This document shows positions 46,949 to 56,109 of a stretch of 64,000 nucleotides of DNA, in pieces. A model generated the notes under the pieces. That model made no database searches and was not told the origin of the DNA. It saw nothing but the letters and a program-made list of their open reading frames with translations. The position numbers and the translations under genes were made by a program. The stretch covers positions 62,001-126,000 of the forward strand of contig CALJJQ010000039.1 in NCBI GenBank assembly GCA_937973965.1. The letters are read 5' to 3'. Every line of letters starts with the position of its first letter. The stretch's first letter is position 1. This DNA comes from an uncultured Calothrix sp. (lineage in GTDB: Bacteria; Cyanobacteriota; Cyanobacteriia; Cyanobacteriales; Nostocaceae).

Positions 46949-47323
46949 GTGTACTACTTCCCATCCCAACCACCATATCTTTTACTTGCATTTGGATTAT
47001 TCACAGCAGTCACATCTGGAGCAGCTTTATCCGGAACACTACAATCCCTTGTTGCAACTTGGCAAAATGCAGGTGCGGAAAATTCGGAAATTCAACTGAC
47101 CAAAAAACCCTTAATTTTCCCATTTTTAGGAATTACATTGGGAGTGGGAGTGTTTTTAGTATCGGGATTAGAAATCTTTGGTTTTCCCCCCTTACTTGCT
47201 TACGGGGTGGGATTACCGATGGGTATTTTGACCTGTTTACTGATTTGGTTACAACTAGGTAGCATGATGACATTTATGCAAAGTCGAGGGATGAGTTCTT
47301 TGGATTTAGATTCCATGAGTTAA
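46949..47323 (+). CDS. Small multi-pass membrane protein, cyanobacterial
   Basis: A 124-residue membrane protein of unknown function. Hydrophobic helices are seen at about residues 10-33 (YLLLAFGLFTAVTSGAALSG), 54-73 (LIFPFLGITLGVGVFLVSG) and 78-101 (FPPLLAYGVGLPMGILTCLL). A polar loop (WQNAGAENSEIQLTKK) separates the first two. It starts with GTG at 46949, with CAGGAG 7 bases upstream. A hairpin-plus-T-run terminator follows it, so it appears to be a single-gene unit. I do not recognise the family beyond a general impression of a conserved cyanobacterial protein. Confidence 0.75.
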   Translation: MYYFPSQPPYLLLAFGLFTAVTSGAALSGTLQSLVATWQNAGAENSEIQLTKKPLIFPFLGITLGVGVFLVSGLEIFGFPPLLAYGVGLPMGILTCLLIWLQLGSMMTFMQSRGMSSLDLDSMS

Positions 47324-47350
47324 TAATTAAATTTTTGATGCATTATGGGA

Positions 47351-47381
47351 AAACAAGGGGTAGAAACCTCTTGTTTTTTTG
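47351..47381 (+). terminator. Intrinsic terminator after the small membrane protein gene
   Basis: AACAAGGGG and CCTCTTGTT form a stem with one G-T pair around a TAGAAA-type loop, followed by seven to eight Ts (TTGTTTTTTTG). It lies 28 bases after the stop. This is the clearest rho-independent terminator in the window. Confidence 0.85.
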
Positions 47382-47904
47382 TATTTAAGTGTTTTTGCGA
47401 TAGACAAATATGATTTCGATGTTAAAACTGATTTAGTCAATTTAGGAATACAGGAGACCGGATATAGGAATTATCAGCTAGCGAATATTACCGCAAAAGA
47501 AAATCGACAGTTTAGAGATGCTGTTAACAGGGGAGCGAAAAATCTCCAAATATTCAACTACCCTCTCGTCCGATAGGGGTTGAAAATAACTGTCTCAGGT
47601 TTAAAGTCAGTTAAAATCGACTACAAATAAAACACAGATAAGGAGAGTAATTATCACTAAAATTATCACTAAATAAGTATTGATGTATTTACTGGTAAGG
47701 TGCAAGATTTAGATTTACTTCCCCTGCTTTCCATCAGGTATGAACCCAAAAGAGATGTAGCAATGCTACGCTTCTACCAAATTAATCTGTCACAATATTT
47801 TTTCAAATTGGTATCATTACCCCCTACTCCCAACAAACAGAAAATCAAGCTATAACAACAACTATTCCAACTATATTCAAACAATCTCTTAATATTCAAC
47901 CTAT
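47382..47904. other. Intergenic region upstream of the glycosyltransferase
   Basis: No credible gene is found. Bases 47751-47816 match a dispersed repeat pattern: GATGTAGCAATGCTACGCTT, then CTACCAAATTAATCTGTCAC, then CAAATTGGTAT. Parts of it recur at 5637-5670 and 6619-6665. Confidence 0.5.
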
Positions 47905-49125
47905 ATGCGTATCTTAATGCTATCTTCCACCTTTCCCTATCCACCGAGTCGGGGAGGGACGGAAATTAGAACTTTTAATTTAATTAAATATTTACACTTT
48001 AAGCATGATATTACTTTAGTCACCCAACGTCATGAAGGGGTGAGTGGTACAGAAGTTGAGGAATTACGTCAATGGGTAAGAGAATTAATTGTCGAACCCC
48101 TAATCAGCGATAGTAATTCTTCCCGTAATTGGTTGGGGAAAGTAAACAGATTCGCAACATCTGTCATCACTGCGACTCCAGCTAACGTATTATATCGCTA
48201 CTCACCACGAATTCAAGCCATTGTTGACAAATACGTTTTAGAACAAAAATGTGATGTCATCACTTGTGAACACAGTGTGAATGAAATTTATATCCGTCCG
48301 GAATTTTGTCATCGGCTAAAAACAGTAGTGGACATCCATAGCTCCGTATATGGGTGGACACGAGACCATCTATCTGCTGGAGCTTCCACAAATGTGTTAC
48401 GCGATCGCTTGTATTTAAATTTAATTCTCAATCGTTACGAACGTCGTTATAGTCGGAAGTTTTCCCATCTAGTTGTGACTACCCAGGATGATAAAAGTGA
48501 GTTTTTAAAACTACGTCCGGATTTGGATATTCAAGTTATACCGAATGGTGTGGATTTAGATTTATTTCCCGAACGGGGATATGACCAAGGGGGACATAGG
48601 TTAATTTTTGTCGGAGCAATGGATGCATCCCACAACATCGATGCAGCGAAATTTTTTGCTCTGGAAGTTTTTCCCTATATCCGCGATCGCTATCCGGATG
48701 CTAGTTTTAGTATTGTTGGTGCAAGACCTGTTTCGGAAATTCAGGAGTTAGGTAATCGTCCAGGGGTGATTGTGACAGGGAAAGTTGCGTCGATGGTTGA
48801 TTATTTACACCAGTCTACTGTTTGCGTTGTCCCCTTAAGAACCGGATTTGGAATTAAAAATAAAACTTTGGAAGCAATGTCTGCGGGTGTACCGGTGGTG
48901 GGAAGTGATCGCGGTTTGGAAGGTTTGGTTGTGGATGATGGTAAAGTACCTTTACGAGCATTGCGTGCTAACCAACCTCAAGAGTATGTACAAGCAATTT
49001 GTCAATTATTTGAAAATTCGGCTTTGCGTCAGGAATTAGCTCAAAATGCACGACAAATGGTGGAAATGGAATTTACTTGGGAAAGTGCAGGAAAGCGCTA
49101 TGAACAAGTTTTAACAGGGAATTGA
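47905..49125 (+). CDS. Glycosyltransferase family 4 (GT-B fold)
   Basis: A 406-residue GT-B glycosyltransferase of the GT4 type, transferring a sugar from a nucleotide donor to an unknown acceptor, perhaps exopolysaccharide or glycolipid. The N-terminal domain starts MRILMLSSTFPYPPSRGG, with the typical acceptor-site Gly-rich loop. VIPNGVDLDLFP marks the junction, and the C-terminal donor domain shows VGAMDASHNIDAAKFF and, near residue 310, PLRTGFGIKNKTLEAMSAGV, which contains the E of the EX7E-like donor-binding motif, followed by PVVGSDRGLEGLVV. It lies between two inverted repeats and has no gene partners, which hints at an acquired segment. Confidence 0.9.
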   Translation: MRILMLSSTFPYPPSRGGTEIRTFNLIKYLHFKHDITLVTQRHEGVSGTEVEELRQWVRELIVEPLISDSNSSRNWLGKVNRFATSVITATPANVLYRYSPRIQAIVDKYVLEQKCDVITCEHSVNEIYIRPEFCHRLKTVVDIHSSVYGWTRDHLSAGASTNVLRDRLYLNLILNRYERRYSRKFSHLVVTTQDDKSEFLKLRPDLDIQVIPNGVDLDLFPERGYDQGGHRLIFVGAMDASHNIDAAKFFALEVFPYIRDRYPDASFSIVGARPVSEIQELGNRPGVIVTGKVASMVDYLHQSTVCVVPLRTGFGIKNKTLEAMSAGVPVVGSDRGLEGLVVDDGKVPLRALRANQPQEYVQAICQLFENSALRQELAQNARQMVEMEFTWESAGKRYEQVLTGN

Positions 49126-49141
49126 GATTGAGAAAACAGGA

Positions 49142-49241
49142 ATAGATTATATCGATTCTCTTGTACTTTGAAATAAATGAAACTAGAATAATCAACAGTT
49201 ATAGCCCCTGGTATGTAGCGACTATTAGCGTAAAGGATATT
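49142..49241 (-). repeat. ~100-bp repeat, right copy of an inverted pair
   Basis: It is the reverse complement of the copy at 46269-46370 and starts 17 bases after the glycosyltransferase stop. The blocks ATCGATTCTCTTGTACTTTG and AATGAAACTAGAAT identify it. No gene is seen in the rest of 49242-49576. Confidence 0.85.
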
Positions 49242-49576
49242 ACAGATACCCTGAATTAGATTTAGGATTGAAAACCCTTTTTTCAACCCTAGTCCATAAT
49301 CAAAACCGGAGTTTTCGTCATTGCAACATCGGAAAAGTAATCTCAATAATCGCAGCTAGGAACCACGGTTCTCAAACTGAATAGTTGATATCTTGCATCT
49401 TGGGGAATATCAAAATAAATTTAACTAAGTATCCTCCTAGTTTTCGACTACGTTTTCGTCCACCAGGGATTGTAAACTCCCTGTTTTATCTTCCCATCTG
49501 TCCCATTCCCATTCTTTTTACAAATTGGTATTTAAGAACTTCTTTATCCCTTATAATAATTGTATCTCCTGCATTC

Positions 49577-49858
49577 CTACTGTTGCATTGAGGGAGTGAA
49601 GGGGAAAAGTTTACTGGGGATGGGAATACGGGGATTAACGGGTGCTGCTGTTACAGGTGCTGGTGTATCTGGATTTTCGGTTGATTGTGCAGTTAAAGGT
49701 GTATCTGGATTACCGATACTAGCTGTTGCGGAAATATCAGCAGTGGAGGTGGTATCTGTTTTGCTATTGGTAGGGTTTGTTTGCGCACAACATGGAGATG
49801 CGATCGCGAATACAGCGATGGAACAGAGTAAAGTTAATTTACAGAGATTTGAATTCAT
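49577..49858 (-). CDS. Small secreted Pro/Thr-rich protein
   Basis: A 93-residue protein. It begins with a signal peptide (MNSNLCKLTLLCSIAVFAIA, then SPCCAQ), probably cleaved after CAQ or nearby. The rest is a disordered Thr/Asn/Pro/Ser-rich chain (for example TDTTSTADISATASIGNPDT) with no fold. I start at ATG 49858, which has AAAAGG about 8 bases upstream; an ATG at 49897 would put 13 charged residues before the signal. The opposite strand also has an open frame over this interval, but the signal peptide favours this one. Function unknown. Confidence 0.6.
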   Translation of the reverse strand: MNSNLCKLTLLCSIAVFAIASPCCAQTNPTNSKTDTTSTADISATASIGNPDTPLTAQSTENPDTPAPVTAAPVNPRIPIPSKLFPFTPSMQQ

Positions 49859-49897
49859 TTTTGTTGCCTTTTTGAATCGATGCAATTTTTGTTTCAA

Positions 49898-50496
49898 AAG
49901 TTTTTAAAAATTTCTTCTCCACAAGAAACTGCGCTATACGCGTCTACGTCAAACTCCGACAAATATGTAGATAAGGAGTAGCCGAATCGTCTAGTTGGGG
50001 GAACAAACCTTCTAGATATAATTCGGCTGATTCAATTTATTTATGCACAAATCACTCACAGATGATGGTTAAAAAGTCTTGTCTTCAACGCTCATAGCAC
50101 TCTGCACTCAGTGTCAATAACTGCTTATTTTCAGTTAGTTTGAGTACAACTGTGTTTAATATAATCAGCACCGAGAAATGTTTGTAGAGAATTTATACGG
50201 AAAAATAAAATATTTGATTTGCCAGATAATTTAATATATTTATGTGTAATTTATGGGACGAGATTTAATATCTTTATATTGATAGGATGAAATTAAATAA
50301 ATTTAAGATGAATGTTCCAGCGAATCATTAAAATACAATGAGCCGACACCTTACACCTTGGGGAAATAGCGATATCTCTGTGAAAATACAGGTTGTTTGA
50401 GTGATTTTAGGAAAATATCACCGCGAATGTTATTTTTGTTGAGAAATAGGGAATATTGAAATTAGATATTATTCCTTAAATTTGAATGCACCATTG
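49898..50496. other. Intergenic region
   Basis: No gene is found. Bases 49930-49960 hold a CGCGTCTACGTC fragment of the GTAGACGC repeat family. From 50160 to 50480 the sequence is very AT-rich, with several ATTTAATATATTTAT-type tracts, and is probably the promoter region of the short gene at 50497. Confidence 0.4.
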
Positions 50497-50652
50497 ATGT
50501 CACAGCCACGTATTTTGGAGCTAGCACAGCAGGGTGATGCTCAAGTGATCGCATATCTCATAAATCAACAATTACAGCCGAAAGGAATTACAAGTATATT
50601 ATTTGCATGTTTAATAGTTCTGGGATTGATTATTCGTATTGTTCTGCAATAA
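50497..50652 (+). CDS. 51-residue protein with a C-terminal membrane helix
   Basis: A short open frame, MSQPRILELAQQGDAQVIAY, then LINQQLQPKGITS, then ILFACLIVLGLIIRIVLQ and TAA. The first 30 residues match by memory the start of a common cyanobacterial protein family (LAKQGDPKAIA.LIN..LQPKGIT), whose longer members continue with a soluble domain. Here a single hydrophobic helix replaces the rest. It may be a real tail-anchored micro-protein or the remains of a longer gene. No clear ribosome binding site is seen. Its downstream neighbour is the convergent lpxB-like gene. Confidence 0.55.
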   Translation: MSQPRILELAQQGDAQVIAYLINQQLQPKGITSILFACLIVLGLIIRIVLQ

Positions 50653-50695
50653 GCTCAACTTAGCACATCAAAACAGATTAAAAATCAGGGATATG

Positions 50696-51967
50696 TTATA
50701 TACTCCCCATCCTTTCGATCTCCTCTTGAACGATAGCAACAAGCTTTGTTGCTGCACCTGGTTCACCACGACTTTGACGAAGTTGCTCACGTATTGCCTC
50801 TAAACGCTGGGGATGGTCTAAATAATCAATCACCATTTCCGCTACTGTCTGGGGTTGTAATTTACCCACTAATTCTGGGACAATCTCTTTTTGTGCCCAA
50901 ATATTTGGCCATGCTAGCAAACCCTTACGTCGCAAAAACCACCAATTGATTAACTTCGCAAAACTCGAACCCACCCCAGGTAAGTTTGCGAAAATCCCCG
51001 GTAAACCATCCCAAGAACGCATGGCATCCAGTTGTTGAGTTGGTAATAGTACAATCATTGGTACGGCAAGGGAACCTAACTCGGCAGTATTTGCACCGAC
51101 CGTTGTTAAACAAATGCTACATCTTGCTAACCGATCGTAGGCTGGATGATGAGTATGTAATTCCACTGATAATCCTTGGGATGTTTGTAAAATAGGTTGT
51201 TTGGGATTGTCAGTAATTAAACTTGCTCCTTGGAAATTAAAATATTTACCCACCGGATTCCTATCTAGATTGGCAAAACTAGCTAATTTCTCCAAATCCA
51301 GGGTTGGAGCAACGGGAATGATAAATTTTGTTTCCGGTTTTTTGGCGTAAATATGTTCAGCGATCGCAAGGGTTAATGGTACACCTTGGGCTAGTTTGGC
51401 TGCTTTAGAACCGGGTAAAATTCCGATAAGGTGGGTAGTAGTAATTGATTGATTATGATTATCGTTACTAGAGTCTTGGAAATCAGTTTCCGCCATTAAA
51501 TCACCAATTACAGTAAACTTATGGGTATACTGGGGCTTAACTTTGGCCGCGACATCGGCGTTCATGACTGCAAATCGATCGATAAAACTATGCCATCGAG
51601 CTTCCCATTCTGCATAGACAATTGTTTTATAGCCCATTTTTTTGCCAATAATGACAGGGAAAAATTGATCACCTCCGAGAAAAATGATGATACCCTGTTT
51701 ACGCCAATCCCATTTTTCCTGGGTTTCTCCAGAGATTAAAAAACGAAAAAAACCTTCTGCACCCTGGACTCGATCGACTTCGGGATAGGATAGAGCGATT
51801 TGTGCTTCTTTCCCGCTAGCATTAGGACAAGGTGAGAGAATTACGGAAATACGTAGGGTATTGCGGTCATGACCTAATGTTTGCCGTAAAGCTTTTACCA
51901 CTGGACGTACCCAAGTAGTGATTTCACCTGGACCATTGGAAAGGATCAAAATATCTACGGAAGTCAT
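50696..51967 (-). CDS. LpxB-related glycosyltransferase-like protein
   Basis: A 423-residue protein of the cyanobacterial lipid-A-disaccharide-synthase-related group. The start is VDILILSNGPGEITTWVRPV, followed by the LILSPCPNASGKE-like loop, LGGDQFFPVIIGKKMGYKTI, VIGDLMAETDF and LIGILPGSKAAKLAQGVPLT, which is the LPGSR-type donor-site motif of LpxB. Near residue 280 CLTTVGANTAELGSLAVPMI corresponds to the S-GT-TLE region. True LpxB makes lipid A disaccharide. Whether this divergent group does so is doubtful, so the substrate is uncertain. It lies 69 bases from the coiled-coil gene upstream and may share its transcript. Confidence 0.8.
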   Translation of the reverse strand: MTSVDILILSNGPGEITTWVRPVVKALRQTLGHDRNTLRISVILSPCPNASGKEAQIALSYPEVDRVQGAEGFFRFLISGETQEKWDWRKQGIIIFLGGDQFFPVIIGKKMGYKTIVYAEWEARWHSFIDRFAVMNADVAAKVKPQYTHKFTVIGDLMAETDFQDSSNDNHNQSITTTHLIGILPGSKAAKLAQGVPLTLAIAEHIYAKKPETKFIIPVAPTLDLEKLASFANLDRNPVGKYFNFQGASLITDNPKQPILQTSQGLSVELHTHHPAYDRLARCSICLTTVGANTAELGSLAVPMIVLLPTQQLDAMRSWDGLPGIFANLPGVGSSFAKLINWWFLRRKGLLAWPNIWAQKEIVPELVGKLQPQTVAEMVIDYLDHPQRLEAIREQLRQSRGEPGAATKLVAIVQEEIERMGSI

Positions 51968-52036
51968 GTTTTTGGTAAATACAGGATACAGGATATAGGA
52001 TAAAGGAGAAATTGAAAACTGGATGGGGGATGGTGG

Positions 52037-52798
52037 TTATTTTTGAAATAAGAGAGCGAGAATGATGACAAAACTGATGGAAAGGATGAGTAACCAAATT
52101 TTCAGGAAATTCTGTTTTTGAATTTGTGTATCTAGTTTCGTTTCTAGACGTTCAATTGCTAAATAGGCATTTTGGATATTTTGGTGATTATTTGCATAGT
52201 CCTGTTGGATTTTTTCTAATCCTTGCTGACTTCCGATTTGGGTGAAGATACGTTCCAGATTTTGGAGGATTTCTTGGGATTTAGTATTTGTCTGTGATAT
52301 TTGTTGAATTTGTGCTTGTAGCTGAATTTGGTCTTGATTGATTTTTGCTTCTATCTGTTTGATTTCCTCCAGGTGTTGGGGTAGTCTTTGGTTAAGTGTA
52401 GGAATTTGTTGTTCAAAGTGTTCTAATTGGGTTTGGGTGATTGCTAAACTGGAACGAATATTAATTAATTCTTGGTTTAATTGGGAGATATGATTTTCAT
52501 AGGTTTTAATTTGGTTAAGGTGTAATTCCACATCGTCATGGAATTCGTGAGCGATATTTACATTAGTTTGAAATTCCGATTGTAAATTTTGAATATCTCT
52601 TGCAGTGGATTTCACCTCCTGGTATATCTGTAATAATTCTGATTTCAAACTAGTTAGCCTTTCCGTTTCCGTATAAACTTCTGTCTGAATTTGTTGTGCT
52701 TGAGCTAAAACCTCATTCGCAGAGTTTACCCCAGTTTCAATAGTTTGAGCTAGTTGTTCTAATTGTTGGGCAATTTCGATATCTGTAGGTGTTTTCAT
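52037..52798 (-). CDS. Long coiled-coil protein with C-terminal membrane helix
   Basis: A 253-residue protein. It is almost entirely α-helical coiled coil (about residues 5-225), rich in Gln, Glu, Leu and Ile (for example LAQAQQIQTEVYTETERLTS), and ends with a single membrane helix (IWLLILSISFVIILALLF, about 233-251) and two polar residues, so it is tail-anchored with a cytoplasmic rod. No domain can be assigned. It is upstream of, and co-oriented with, the LpxB-like gene, 69 bases apart. Such rods often act as spacers or scaffolds at membranes; this is inference. Confidence 0.75.
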   Translation of the reverse strand: MKTPTDIEIAQQLEQLAQTIETGVNSANEVLAQAQQIQTEVYTETERLTSLKSELLQIYQEVKSTARDIQNLQSEFQTNVNIAHEFHDDVELHLNQIKTYENHISQLNQELINIRSSLAITQTQLEHFEQQIPTLNQRLPQHLEEIKQIEAKINQDQIQLQAQIQQISQTNTKSQEILQNLERIFTQIGSQQGLEKIQQDYANNHQNIQNAYLAIERLETKLDTQIQKQNFLKIWLLILSISFVIILALLFQK

Positions 52799-53309
52799 GA
52801 TGATTTATCGCTAGAAAATAGGGAATAGGGAATAGGGAGTAGTTGGTATAACCCTTACCTCGACTGTATTCATTTTTAAAAAACCTAAAACCCGACGCTA
52901 AAACCATTGCAAGATAGTTGTTTTAGTTTTTGGACTTGAGTGCAAATCTGTGACATGGAAAAAGTCTTTGCCAAAAAACCAGGATTTTTGCCGTATCAGG
53001 AAAGTCAAGTTCTTAATTTTGGATAAAGTCGAGCTGAGAGGTTGTTTAAAAAGTCATTTTTAATACTTGAATTGTCGTTTTTGGGAGTAGGAAGAGACGC
53101 GACATATCCCATCTGTACTCTCGAAGGAAAAATCAGCTTTATAACCCCATATCCAGAGTCAGGACAATAGACAAAATAGTGATAATTAATACTTGACAAA
53201 CCTCCTCTTACACATAGGCTAATCCCTAAAATTTTTAGGTCTTCGTAATAAACCCAGAATTCATAATTACGAATTACGTACGCGAAGCGTTGCCGCAGGC
53301 TATTACGAA
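52799..53309. other. Intergenic region with two dispersed repeats
   Basis: No gene is seen. Bases 53060-53120 hold the GTTTTTGGGAGTAGG and GAGACGCGACATATCCC elements also found at 13098-13167. Bases 53264-53319 carry the inverted partner of 40421-40472, which runs into the 3' end of the helicase gene. Confidence 0.6.
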
Positions 53310-53319
53310 TTACGAATTA
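53264..53319 (-). repeat. Dispersed repeat, copy 2, overlapping a gene end
   Basis: The unit GCGAAGCGTTGCCGCAGGC with TACGAATTACG/ATTACGAATT flanks is the reverse complement of 40421-40472. Its right edge overlaps the final codons and the stop (53310-53312) of the minus-strand helicase gene. Confidence 0.85.
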
Positions 53320-55610
53320 TTAATTCTGTCCATAAATGCTTGACAAAGTAAACTCACTAAAGGCTTCTCCGGTGAAGAGTGGGAAATAATATTATTTCCA
53401 AAAGGCAGATTTTGCTGACAATGATTACCGTAGATGAAAGCGCGTACCCTTGCAGCTTCATAGGGTAAACCTTTGCGTTCAAAATCATGGGCAATACTTT
53501 TTAAAATACTTTCAAATTCAGCTTTATCTACATCTTTAAGTGATTCTGCTTCAACAACCGCTTGCCAACTATGTCCTAATGCACGTAATAATAAACATCT
53601 CAAGGGGATATTTTGAGTTTTGGCTAATTCTGCTTGTAAATGGTCAACTGAATGACGGGATAATCGGGAAATAGCAGCTAATTCCCATGTTGATTTTTCC
53701 ATTCCCACAATACCAGCAAATTGCAAAGCCAAATAGGTATCCCAATATAAATAACCACTTTCACAACGCTTGAGCAATCGCTGTTGAACATCGCTAGTAA
53801 TTTGGTTTAAATCAGCATCACTGACAACTTCCGTAATCCACTTGATTGCATTGTCAGGAGTAACGCGATCGCATTTTTGAAAATAATCAGTACCATTGCC
53901 ATTTAAACGGTCAATTTCTGCTTGGGTTGCGACTACTAATAACCGCGATCGCGCTCTTGTGAGTAGGGTATACCATTGAAAGGTTTCTTCCAGGGTTGGG
54001 GTTCCCGTTCCTGCAAATAAACAAAATGCCACACAAGCTTCAAATTCCCGACCTTTAGCTCGTTCCGGGTTTAAAATCACTAAATTATCATGATTGGCGA
54101 TGGGTTGGGTACTTAAAATTTTGACTGCTTTAGCCAAATCCCGCAATAAATAGCGACGATTTTCTTCTTTACCACATTCTCCAGCTAATTTTTCCAGAAA
54201 TTTGAATGCATCCATTTGGGAATCACATACCAATAATCGCACCGTTTCGCCATTCTCAAAAGCATGAATTGGGTTAGCGGGAGTAGGTAATTCCTTACAT
54301 TTATGTTGGGATGTAATTTGTTGCGCTAGTTGCCAAAATTGATTGGCAAATTCTAAAATCTGGCGAGAATTACGATAGTTACGTAATAGTTCAATTGTGT
54401 TGCGAATATGTAATTGTCCCCAGGTAAAATCCGTTGGTTGAATCCGTTGATTTAAATCTCCTAACAACCATAAAAATGTCTGATGTCCTTGTGCAGCCCA
54501 TGATTTACAGACAGAAATGATTGCTTGTAACTCACTTAATAGATAGTCCTGGGCTTCATCAACTATTAATAACGTACACTCCGAATTACTCGGATTTATA
54601 TTACTTGTATTTTGCACAATTCTCGCTGCATCTAATCGAGATATTCGACAAGCTAAAGCCTTATAAAAATGTTTTTTACTGATTTTAATTAAACTTTCCA
54701 AACGCTGACTATTCGCTTGGTACATAATATTTTTTTGCTGCTGCTGTTGATTTTCCTCCAACACAAAAGCTTGGTACAACAACATATCACTTTTACTCAC
54801 CTCACCCTCCTTGGTATATTTCATTGCTGCACGCAACGCGGCTAATTCCTGTTGAGGTGAAGCCAGTTTTTCGTGTAAATCTGGATTAATTTTTCCTAAC
54901 CATTGGGGAAAGGTTCCTAACCAAAAATTTTCATCAGCTAAAGCCGTTTTTACCTCTGCAAATTCGGAAATATCCCGTCGCAACGCTTCCGGAACAATTA
55001 ACATGGTATTCCAGTTAAAAGCTCGGTGAATTTCACAAGCAAATAGGGTTGCGCACACCGTTTTCCCCGTACCCGGTGCGCTTTGAATCACCACACAGGA
55101 ACTATCTTCAAACTCGTCAATGGTTGCAGTTTCCCAATGGGAACATAGTAACCGTAAGGGTTCATCTAAAACATGACGTTGATAGTGGGTCAAAATTGGT
55201 GAATACCGATAACTGCCATACACAAACCGATACCAGTCCCCTTCCTGCTCGTAATTCCACTGATAGGCAGGGTTTTCAGATAACTCCGTACCCTGGGGAT
55301 TTAGTAACTCCTGAATCACTTGGGGATGGGCGCGATCGCGATCGAAGGCGTCATCATAAACACCTCCCCGTAAACCAGCTTTAATCACAATCAGCGTTTC
55401 TTCCCCTTCACGATGCCAAATCACTCGCCATCGACCCGACCGAGTTCGCAGCAAATTTTCAAACCCGCGTAACGGCTTAGTATGCCGTTCGTCACCATTA
55501 CTCAAACGATGCAAAATTTGATACACACGCTGCAAGTCACCGGGAGGTAGCTTTTGGATTTCTCGAAACGCAGCCCGAATTATCTTAATCGTCCGCATAT
55601 CCACCACCAT
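53310..55610 (-). CDS. RelE-like domain fused to SF1 (UvrD-like) helicase
   Basis: A 766-residue protein. Residues about 5-90 form a RelE/ParE-type toxin-like domain: FREIQKLPPGDLQRVYQILH, KPLRGFENLLRTRSGRWRVI, and VIKAGLRGGVYD. Then an SF1 helicase-like ATPase has Walker A SAPGTGKT at 177-184, Walker B LLIVDEAQD ending at 355, LLGDLNQRIQPTDFTWGQ, LLRNYRNSRQILEFAN, and the C-terminal motifs LNPERAKGREFEACV and YTLLTRARSRLLVV. The C-terminal ~150 residues are helical. Such fusions suggest an RNA- or ribosome-linked or DNA-repair/defence function, but none is demonstrated here. ATG 55610 is used; another ATG is four codons in. The zinc-ribbon gene at 55738 is divergent. Confidence 0.85.
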   Translation of the reverse strand: MVVDMRTIKIIRAAFREIQKLPPGDLQRVYQILHRLSNGDERHTKPLRGFENLLRTRSGRWRVIWHREGEETLIVIKAGLRGGVYDDAFDRDRAHPQVIQELLNPQGTELSENPAYQWNYEQEGDWYRFVYGSYRYSPILTHYQRHVLDEPLRLLCSHWETATIDEFEDSSCVVIQSAPGTGKTVCATLFACEIHRAFNWNTMLIVPEALRRDISEFAEVKTALADENFWLGTFPQWLGKINPDLHEKLASPQQELAALRAAMKYTKEGEVSKSDMLLYQAFVLEENQQQQQKNIMYQANSQRLESLIKISKKHFYKALACRISRLDAARIVQNTSNINPSNSECTLLIVDEAQDYLLSELQAIISVCKSWAAQGHQTFLWLLGDLNQRIQPTDFTWGQLHIRNTIELLRNYRNSRQILEFANQFWQLAQQITSQHKCKELPTPANPIHAFENGETVRLLVCDSQMDAFKFLEKLAGECGKEENRRYLLRDLAKAVKILSTQPIANHDNLVILNPERAKGREFEACVAFCLFAGTGTPTLEETFQWYTLLTRARSRLLVVATQAEIDRLNGNGTDYFQKCDRVTPDNAIKWITEVVSDADLNQITSDVQQRLLKRCESGYLYWDTYLALQFAGIVGMEKSTWELAAISRLSRHSVDHLQAELAKTQNIPLRCLLLRALGHSWQAVVEAESLKDVDKAEFESILKSIAHDFERKGLPYEAARVRAFIYGNHCQQNLPFGNNIISHSSPEKPLVSLLCQAFMDRINNS

Positions 55611-55737
55611 TTTGCCCCTGTCCTTCGCAATTTTATTTTATTATTCCCGTGTAAAATCGAAAATATCAGGGTCAATTAGGATGTCATCTTGAAGTTAAAC
55701 TACGTGTAGACACCCAATCTGGAAACGGTATCAAACT

Positions 55738-56109
55738 TTGAGTAGTACATTTTGTCATCGTTGTCAGCGACAAGTTGATTCCCAAGCTGTGACTTGTCCT
55801 TACTGTCAAGCGGAATTAAAGGCGTTTGGTCATCCTGGCATTACTTTACATCGAGCGCAGGGAGATAGGTATCTGTGTCCGGGTTGTACCTACGATCGAG
55901 ATGATAGTTGTAATTTTCCCCAGCGTCCTTTTGCGAAAGAATGTACCCTCTATGACGATTGGGAACAACGCCAATATAAACGCATGGAAGCCACTCAGCA
56001 ACCTAGTTGGGGAAAACGCTTACAAACATGGATGCGGCGTTATCAAAGTTTACTATTAATTTGTGGCTTATTGATAATTTGTTTGATTATAGTTATTTCT
56101 GCTTCCTAA
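55738..56109 (+). CDS. Zinc-ribbon protein with C-terminal membrane helix
   Basis: A 123-residue protein. Residues 4-26 hold a zinc ribbon (CHRCQRQVDSQAVTCPYC), a second Cys pair pattern follows (CPGCTYDRDDSCNFPQRPFA, about 48-67, with C at 70), and a membrane helix covers about 103-121 (LLLICGLLIICLIIVISA). The layout suggests a tail-anchored protein with a metal-binding cytoplasmic head. The only start in the right place is TTG 55738; the frame is open upstream only to about 55699 and has no ATG. It faces the helicase gene divergently with 127 bases between. Function unknown. Confidence 0.75.
   Translation: MSSTFCHRCQRQVDSQAVTCPYCQAELKAFGHPGITLHRAQGDRYLCPGCTYDRDDSCNFPQRPFAKECTLYDDWEQRQYKRMEATQQPSWGKRLQTWMRRYQSLLLICGLLIICLIIVISAS

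Noticed and set aside
46269..49241. Insertion sequence between the inverted repeats
   Set aside because: No transposase is encoded between the repeats, so an IS cannot be claimed.
49560..49907. 115-codon plus-strand frame opposite the secreted peptide gene
   Set aside because: The minus-strand frame has a convincing signal peptide, whereas this one is Val/Gly-rich without features.
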